From NCBI GenBank assembly GCA_030623665.1, contig JAUXLO010000046.1:1-10326 (forward strand): a stretch of DNA of 10,326 bases, given 5' to 3'. Under the pieces are notes generated by a model. That model was not told the origin of the DNA. It saw only the letters and a program-made list of their open reading frames with translations, and did no database searches. A program made the translations under genes and the position numbers. Source of the DNA: Planctomycetota bacterium. Lineage in GTDB: Bacteria; Planctomycetota; Brocadiia; Brocadiales; Bathyanammoxibiaceae. Below, one piece after another: positions 6,773 to 10,326 of the stretch (its first letter is position 1; every line of letters begins with the position of its first letter).

Positions 6773-6801
6773 CGGGTACGGAGGCCCGACGCTACAAAAA
6801 T
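6773..6801. repeat. GC-rich hairpin plus dispersed 13-mer between lipoprotein genes
   Basis: An imperfect stem pairs the arms CGCCGGG and CCCGACG (one mismatch, 8-nt centre). It is followed by ACGCTACAAAAAT (6789-6801), identical to 2027-2039. No T-run follows, so it is not a clear terminator. It probably belongs to a dispersed repeat, and it occupies most of the 78-bp gap between the lipoprotein genes. Confidence 0.45.
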
Positions 6802-6843
6802 TCCGTTCCAAATGCAGGTACAATAACCAATGGAGATTGGAAA

Positions 6844-7311
6844 ATGAGAGAAATGTCTTTTGTAAAAGCGCTCTTGTGCCTCTTACTGTTAGCGGGCTGT
6901 GGTGCCAATCAGCAGTGGGTTAAGGAGTACGTAGACCAGGAGGTGACATCCACAAAGATGGACACTCGAGAGAGGTTGCAGCCCCTGGAGCAGGCCCTGG
7001 ATAACAACAACATGAAGGTAGAAGAACTAAAGAAAGCTATCAGCGCCCTTGACGTCAAGCTGAACCAGTTTACAGAGAAGCTCGTACGGTTTACGGCAAG
7101 TCTTGAGGAGGTAAACTTGAGTTATAAGAGAGGCCTCGAGGACGTAAAGAAGGCAATGGAGGCGGATACTAAAGTAATCTCGGATAAGATAAAGAACTTG
7201 AACACGAAGATCCAGAAACTCGGTAAGGGTCTGATTATTTTCCAGAAGAGTATGGAGGTATTCGAGAGAAAACTTGAGGAGGCCCGCAAAGCAGGGGTCT
7301 CTGTTAAGTAG
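6844..7311 (+). CDS. Coiled-coil lipoprotein, shorter paralogue
   Basis: A 155-residue protein of unknown function. The signal peptide MREMSFVKALLCLLLLAGC has the lipobox LLLAGC with C19; G20 at +2 is compatible with outer-membrane sorting. NQQWVKEYVDQE (22-33) matches the head of the preceding lipoprotein, and 19 consecutive nucleotides are identical between them (6071-6089 and 6908-6926). The rest is a single long charged coiled coil without the Pro/Thr linker. A GGAG (6832-6835) lies 8 nt before ATG 6844; ATG 6853 is an alternative. The shared head next to the lipidation site suggests a common partner or surface, with the coiled coils having diverged. Tandem duplication followed by shortening or extension is the likely origin. 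Confidence 0.88.
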   Translation: MREMSFVKALLCLLLLAGCGANQQWVKEYVDQEVTSTKMDTRERLQPLEQALDNNNMKVEELKKAISALDVKLNQFTEKLVRFTASLEEVNLSYKRGLEDVKKAMEADTKVISDKIKNLNTKIQKLGKGLIIFQKSMEVFERKLEEARKAGVSVK

Positions 7312-7348
7312 TAATTGACGGCCTCTTACTCGTTTTGACAGATAGTGT

Positions 7349-8455
7349 ATGGATGTGCGAAAGACACTAAGGGTATGGACGGCTTGCGTTGTCTTTTCCC
7401 TGCCGATATTGATACCCGTCAATGTGGCAGGCCGTTCAGAAGACAAGCTTAGGATACATGTCCTGGACGTGGGGCAGGCGGATTGTATCATTATAGAGGC
7501 CCCCCAGGGTAAGGTCATGGTGGTCGATGTCGGCGAGGATAACAAGAGGGCCGGGAAAGAGGCCAAAATCCTTCACAGGTATTTGAAGGATTTTGTCCAC
7601 AAATACGACATAGATTATCTCCTTATCAGCCATTACCATGAAGACCACATGGGGTGGCCCAGGGAGGTTTCTCGCGCAGGGCTTGCGTATCTCCTGCACA
7701 CGCCAGATATAAGGATAAAGAAGGTAATAGACAGGGGCCTGGAGATACCCTCCCGTTCCAGACTCTTTCATATATATAGGGAGTGGGTCGGAGGTGCCGC
7801 TGTGAAGCGAGAGACCATAAGCTTCCGGCCCATGGCCCCGGGCCGGCAGAAACAGATTAACCTGGGCGATCAAATCAGCATAGACGTCATTGCCTTTAAT
7901 AGCATGTTTAACAGGTCCAGGGCTGCTGAGTCAATGGCACTTTCTGACCCGGAGGTGCAGCGCCGGGCCAGCGAGCACAATTTCTCCATTGTCTTTGTGC
8001 TCCACTACAAGAGGTTTGATATGTACTTCGGCGGCGACATCTGCGGTTATGACAGGGCACCCTATCACAATATAGAGGAGCGCTTTGTCCACCGGCTCAA
8101 GGAGGTGGAGGTAATGAAGGTAAGCGATCACGGCTCTGTTTGGGCCAGCAGACATGAGCTTCTTGAGGCCCTTAGGCCGGAGGTCTCCATCATATCATGC
8201 GGCCGGCGCCGTGATATCCCTGCAAGGGGGACGATTGAGAAGCTACTGAGTTATAAGGACAGGCGCACAGGCCGGCCCCTGGGGAGTGATATCTATCAGA
8301 CCGGCGGAGAAGACGGTTTCATCATGCATAAGCCCTTTCCAGGCACGGGAAAGGTTCAGACCATAACCGGTGCACACATAGTAATAGAAACCGATGGCAG
8401 AAAATCATTTTGGGTAAGGTATAAGGACATAGAGCAGGAATATCTGTTGGATTAG
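7349..8455 (+). CDS. Exported ComEC-like metallo-beta-lactamase-fold hydrolase
   Basis: A 368-residue protein. A hydrophobic N-terminus (about 8-27) suggests a signal peptide or anchor. The fold opens with LRIHVLDVGQADCIIIEAP (34-52), typical of the soluble domain of ComEC/Rec2 relatives. The metal motif HYHEDH (95-100) is intact, followed by EHNFSIVF (209-216) and the GGD of MYFGGD (225-230). The late motif usually written HHGS is VSDHGS here, so D260 replaces the first His. There are no ComEC transmembrane competence helices, so this is a stand-alone relative, possibly a periplasmic phosphodiesterase or nuclease; the substrate is unknown. The ATG start has no good Shine-Dalgarno. It follows the two lipoproteins by 37 bp and ends 21 bp before the convergent gene, without a visible terminator. 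Confidence 0.88.
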   Translation: MDVRKTLRVWTACVVFSLPILIPVNVAGRSEDKLRIHVLDVGQADCIIIEAPQGKVMVVDVGEDNKRAGKEAKILHRYLKDFVHKYDIDYLLISHYHEDHMGWPREVSRAGLAYLLHTPDIRIKKVIDRGLEIPSRSRLFHIYREWVGGAAVKRETISFRPMAPGRQKQINLGDQISIDVIAFNSMFNRSRAAESMALSDPEVQRRASEHNFSIVFVLHYKRFDMYFGGDICGYDRAPYHNIEERFVHRLKEVEVMKVSDHGSVWASRHELLEALRPEVSIISCGRRRDIPARGTIEKLLSYKDRRTGRPLGSDIYQTGGEDGFIMHKPFPGTGKVQTITGAHIVIETDGRKSFWVRYKDIEQEYLLD

Positions 8456-8476
8456 CCTGACACCTACGGGGAAAAA

Positions 8477-9097
8477 CTAAATGCCGACAGGGATTGGTTT
8501 ATTCCTTCTTATATAGTTCTTTCCTATCCTTAGCAGGGCACACTCAAGACGAACGAAGTCTTTGGTGTGTCTGTCCAGCTTTTTCAGGTTTATCTTGAGC
8601 TTTTCCGCCGCCAGCTCTGCATAGGGACTGATCTCCGGGTCTGCCTTGGTCCAGACATGACGCATCTCTCTGAGGAAAAAGCCTGTGGTGGCGGGTTTTA
8701 CACCCCGGAACTCCAGAAGCCGTCGCTCTAAGTCCTTTGAATCCAGGGCCTTTTTATGAAGTGCCGTCAGGGAGCCACATCCTGACAGGAGTTCCCCAGA
8801 TATCTTGATCAGGTTGTCGGCGGCGTTGAAATCATATCTGGTGTAGCCCCCGGCATCCAGGATTATAACCAGCTTGCGCCAGCCTGTATCTAAGATGGCC
8901 CTTGGTGTGAGAACTTCTTTCTTCTCAAAACCCCTGTAGGTATTGGTGATGACGTCTTCTTCTACCCGCTTGCCATAGAGGATGCTGACAAGGAACCACT
9001 TGAAGACCTCATCCTCCTTACCACTATCAAGGTCTATGCCTAACTCCTCTGAGTATGGCCGGCCAAATCTATCTACTAGGTCTGAGATGTCTTTCAT
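8477..9097 (-). CDS. HhH-GPD DNA glycosylase-like protein lacking the catalytic lysine
   Basis: A 206-residue protein counted from ATG 9097. FRGVKPATTGFFLREMR (130-146) aligns with the helix-hairpin-helix of endonuclease III-type enzymes (PGVGRKTANVVL in E. coli Nth). The lyase lysine position is Ala136. An Asp in KADPEIS (D153) could be the conserved catalytic aspartate. The C-terminal four-cysteine [4Fe-4S] motif is absent. So it may be a monofunctional glycosylase or a DNA-binding relative; base specificity cannot be told. A longer reading frame from TTG 9145 exists, but that TTG is the -35 box of a near-consensus promoter, so ATG 9097 is preferred. The gene converges with the plus-strand cluster. 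Confidence 0.8.
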   Translation of the reverse strand: MKDISDLVDRFGRPYSEELGIDLDSGKEDEVFKWFLVSILYGKRVEEDVITNTYRGFEKKEVLTPRAILDTGWRKLVIILDAGGYTRYDFNAADNLIKISGELLSGCGSLTALHKKALDSKDLERRLLEFRGVKPATTGFFLREMRHVWTKADPEISPYAELAAEKLKINLKKLDRHTKDFVRLECALLRIGKNYIRRNKPIPVGI

Positions 9098-9116
9098 TTC
9101 GAGTAAGAAAGGACGA

Positions 9117-9145
9117 ATTGTAGACGGCAAGGTGTGGGATGTCAA
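9117..9145 (-). promoter_or_regulatory. Near-consensus sigma70 promoter for the glycosylase-like gene
   Basis: On the minus strand a perfect TTGACA (9140-9145) is separated by 17 bp from TACAAT (9117-9122). Transcription would start near 9110, leaving only about 12 nt before ATG 9097 and no Shine-Dalgarno. It sits directly after the upstream gene's terminator, so the gene is an independent unit. Confidence 0.7.
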
Positions 9146-9151
9146 GGGTCT

Positions 9152-9191
9152 AAAAATTAAAAAAGATACCTCTCTAAAGAGGGGTATCTTT
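9152..9191 (-). terminator. Strong rho-independent terminator
   Basis: Positions 9162-9191 form a nearly perfect 14-bp stem (one T-G wobble) with a minimal loop, of the form AAAGATACC...GGTATCTTT. On the minus strand the stem is followed by a T-rich run (9161-9152, TTTAATTTTT-like). It lies 27 bp after the stop of the minus-strand membrane protein gene. Confidence 0.85.
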
Positions 9192-9217
9192 CAATCAGTT
9201 GCGCAAAGATACTGCCT

Positions 9218-9529
9218 TTAGGTCGTCGGCTTCGGACGATAGAATCTCCCGCTAATATCGTGCCAAGTGACATGATAGTAGCTTCTTACGGCGTAGCCGA
9301 CCAGTATAAGGGCATAAAGCCCGCCTATCCAGTATAGGCCGATACCGTACTTTACCACAGCCAGCCAGCCCAGACCCAGGAAGATTGCTACAACCAATAT
9401 TGCGCCACCGTACCTGTACGGGCTGACCGTATACCGCCTCTTCAGGAAGTACCCAAGCCCTAATAACACGATTACCGCGGCTATGGCCGTGTAGAGATTC
9501 ATGTAAGACATAATGACCTCTTGCATCAT
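9218..9529 (-). CDS. Small three-helix membrane protein, unknown function
   Basis: A 103-residue protein with predicted membrane segments at about 11-29, 41-59 and 63-82. A Lys/Arg-rich loop (KRRYTVSPYRY, 30-40) follows the first, and an aromatic, basic tail (SYYHVTWHDISGRFYRPK, 83-100) ends it. I recognise no family. Start: ATG 9529 or ATG 9526, with GGGAG just upstream; ATG 9511, preceded by AGAGG, is also possible and would remove 6 residues. Its own promoter (9585-9613) contains an inverted repeat, and a strong terminator follows, so it is a single-gene transcript under specific control. The HTH gene just upstream is the obvious candidate regulator. No enzyme motif is visible, and a toxin-like role is not supported. 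Confidence 0.8.
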   Translation of the reverse strand: MMQEVIMSYMNLYTAIAAVIVLLGLGYFLKRRYTVSPYRYGGAILVVAIFLGLGWLAVVKYGIGLYWIGGLYALILVGYAVRSYYHVTWHDISGRFYRPKPTT

Positions 9530-9557
9530 TCACTCCCTTTCAAAACCGAAATTCGCA

Positions 9558-9570
9558 GGGGAAAAACCCC
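9558..9570 (-). promoter_or_regulatory. Small leader hairpin before the three-helix protein gene
   Basis: GGGG-AAAAA-CCCC can form a 4-bp stem inside the predicted leader of this transcript (minus strand GGGG-TTTTT-CCCC). It lies about 28 nt upstream of the start. Its significance is uncertain. Confidence 0.25.
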
Positions 9571-9584
9571 AGCCATCTATTCTA

Positions 9585-9613
9585 AATCTAACTGTACATT
9601 TGCACACTGTCAA
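9585..9613 (-). promoter_or_regulatory. Predicted sigma70 promoter of the three-helix membrane protein gene
   Basis: On the minus strand a perfect TTGACA (9608-9613) is followed after 17 bp by TAGATT (9585-9590). Transcription would start near 9578, giving a leader of about 49 nt. One arm of the inverted repeat at 9596-9632 lies in the spacer and the other just upstream of the -35 box. Confidence 0.6.
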
Positions 9614-9632
9614 GCACAAACTGTGCAAATGT
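9596..9632. promoter_or_regulatory. Operator-like inverted repeat over the promoter
   Basis: ACATTTGCACA (9596-9606) and TGTGCAAATGT (9622-9632) are perfect 11-bp inverted repeats. Extended outward to 14 bp they match at 13 positions. The arm centres are 26 bp apart, about two and a half helical turns. The placement, one arm between -35 and -10 and one upstream, suits a repressor that binds as a pair of dimers or a loop. The adjacent HTH gene is the likely source. Confidence 0.6.
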
Positions 9633-9658
9633 GCAATATACGGGCAAAAAAATATACC

Positions 9659-9886
9659 TCATCTCTCAATCCTGTAACTATCAAAGATTTGTGGGTGGTC
9701 AATAAATATTCTCAATAGTCGCATGGTGCTGGCAGGGATCTTCCTGCGGCCAGAGAGCCATTGCATCACAGAGGACATGCTTCGTCCAAAAATCCTTGCC
9801 ACATTGGCCCACGTAAGATTATATTTCTCTTTAAATCGCCTTAAGAGCTGTCTTTCGTCTATCCCTATCTTATTCCTCAATCTCAT
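9659..9886 (-). CDS. Small helix-turn-helix DNA-binding protein (XRE / HigA-MqsA-like)
   Basis: A 75-residue basic protein. The HTH covers about 24-51, LTWANVARIFGRSMSSVMQW then LSGRRKIP, matching the Cro/CI-type pattern in which a WLSG-type turn follows the recognition helix. The tail PASTMRLLRIFIDHPQIFD (51-69) resembles the C-terminal helix of MqsA/HigA-type antitoxin regulators. No toxin partner is seen next to it, so a plain transcription factor is as likely. ATG 9886 is the start; the predicted promoter's -10 box ends 6 nt before it, implying leaderless translation. It reads toward the operator and the membrane protein gene, 129 bp away. Autoregulation is not evident, since its own promoter lacks the TTTGCACA arms. 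Confidence 0.82.
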   Translation of the reverse strand: MRLRNKIGIDERQLLRRFKEKYNLTWANVARIFGRSMSSVMQWLSGRRKIPASTMRLLRIFIDHPQIFDSYRIER

Positions 9887-9892
9887 AACAAT

Positions 9893-9922
9893 ATTTTATG
9901 TTAATTTATCGCGTAATGTCAA
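9893..9922 (-). promoter_or_regulatory. Predicted sigma70 promoter of the HTH gene (leaderless)
   Basis: On the minus strand a perfect TTGACA (9917-9922) is followed after 18 bp by TAAAAT (9893-9898). The usual distance puts the first transcribed base at or beside the A of ATG 9886, and no Shine-Dalgarno precedes that ATG. Confidence 0.6.
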
Positions 9923-9932
9923 GAGAATTTAG

Positions 9933-9954
9933 ATGTCCTCACTTTTGAGTGGAC
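9933..9954. other. Weak imperfect hairpin downstream of hisA
   Basis: TGTCCTCACTTTTGAGTGGACA can pair TGTC/GACA and CACT/AGTG with a two-base bulge. The T-rich stretch after it on the minus strand is poor (TCTAAATTCTCTT), so at best it is a weak hisA terminator. An insertion-sequence end is an alternative reading that I cannot support. Confidence 0.3.
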
Positions 9955-10005
9955 AGGTTTTTGAGCTGACCGGGCGAGTCTTGTTCCTGAGTCAATCGTT
10001 GGGAG

Positions 10006-10326
10006 TTACGTGGTGGTCTTGGACATCTCTATGGCCCTGGAAAGGCTTACAGCGCCGGTGTATAGGGCCTTGCCTATTATGGCACCCTCAACAGACAATC
10101 CCATGAGGGCCTTAATATCGTCGAGCGTGGTAACGCCTCCTGAGGCAATAACCGGCACCTTCACGGCGTCGAGCAACTCCTCGAGCAGCTCTACGTTAGG
10201 GCCCTGCAACATTCCGTCTCTGGATATGTCCGTAAAAATATGTGCTCGCGGCCCATAGACCTCCACCTGCTTCGCCGCCTCTATAAATGAAAGCTCGGAA
10301 GATTCTACCCATCCTTTGACGGCCAC
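10006..10326 (-). CDS. hisA: HisA, C-terminal part (5' end outside window)
   Basis: The last 106 codons of phosphoribosylformimino-5-aminoimidazole carboxamide ribotide isomerase, a cytoplasmic (beta-alpha)8 barrel enzyme of histidine synthesis. AVKGW at the right edge, TDISRDGMLQGPN (with the conserved Asp-containing loop), PVIASGGVTTLDDI and GAIIGKALYTGAVSL are characteristic of HisA rather than HisF. The frame is open to the window edge, so the first codon seen (GTG at the edge) is internal rather than a start. The stop is TAA at 10006-10008. hisA would be the last gene of a unit coming from the right; hisF or hisI may be expected there, but neither is visible in this window. Confidence 0.95.
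   Translation of the reverse strand: MAVKGWVESSELSFIEAAKQVEVYGPRAHIFTDISRDGMLQGPNVELLEELLDAVKVPVIASGGVTTLDDIKALMGLSVEGAIIGKALYTGAVSLSRAIEMSKTTT

Noticed and set aside
7027..7566. A 179-codon minus-strand frame across the second lipoprotein and the hydrolase start.
   Set aside because: It is antisense to two well-supported genes and shows no domain or ribosome binding site.
9608..9632. CRISPR-like or iteron-like repeats around TTTGCACA.
   Set aside because: There are only two inverted arms, with no array of regularly spaced units, and the position over a promoter fits an operator.
9659..9886. Toxin-antitoxin pair formed by the HTH gene and the membrane protein gene.
   Set aside because: The neighbour is a three-helix membrane protein with no toxin motif, has its own promoter, and lies 129 bp away.

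Overview
The window comes from a Gram-negative-type bacterium. It carries two lipobox lipoproteins and sigma70-like promoters. I cannot place it taxonomically with confidence. The tightly packed genes, dispersed short palindromic repeats and bacterial LipS-type lipoate genes would fit an uncultivated lineage such as Planctomycetota, Nitrospirota or a relative, but nothing here decides it.

Layout. (1) Positions 1-4220, minus strand, read from right to left: yggT (small membrane protein), deoC and deoB (deoxyribose-phosphate aldolase and phosphopentomutase, 2 nt apart), a 187-bp gap holding palindromes, a lipoate-protein ligase family gene, and a radical SAM gene that runs off the left edge. 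The last two look like part of the LipA-independent lipoate assembly route (ligase plus LipS1/LipS2). A pair of palindromic repeat units, flanked by a 13-bp direct repeat, sits exactly at their junction and now encodes the ligase's last residues and the radical SAM gene's start region. (2) Positions 4221-4509: divergent control region with a good yggT promoter, an imperfect palindrome over its -35 box, and a 108-bp MITE-like element. (3) Positions 4510-8455, plus strand: ribD, a four-helix GlpM/DUF3147-like membrane protein, two tandem paralogous coiled-coil lipoproteins, and an exported ComEC-like metallo-beta-lactamase-fold protein. The first three overlap end to end. (4) Positions 8477-10326, minus strand: a degenerate HhH-GPD glycosylase-like gene with its own near-consensus promoter, a three-helix membrane protein with a strong terminator downstream and an operator-like inverted repeat over its promoter, a small HTH regulator with a predicted leaderless promoter, and the 3' end of hisA.

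How the genes work together. deoC and deoB form the standard deoxynucleoside salvage pair. The ligase and radical SAM protein would together attach octanoate or lipoate to carrier proteins and insert sulfur. The four genes after ribD have no recognised joint pathway, but their envelope signals (membrane protein, two lipoproteins, secreted hydrolase) and compact arrangement suggest a shared envelope role. The HTH gene, operator and small membrane protein gene look like a self-contained regulatory cassette.

The most unusual points are the repeat insertion that rewired the ligase/radical SAM junction, the lipoprotein/hydrolase cluster, and the HTH-operator-membrane protein cassette.
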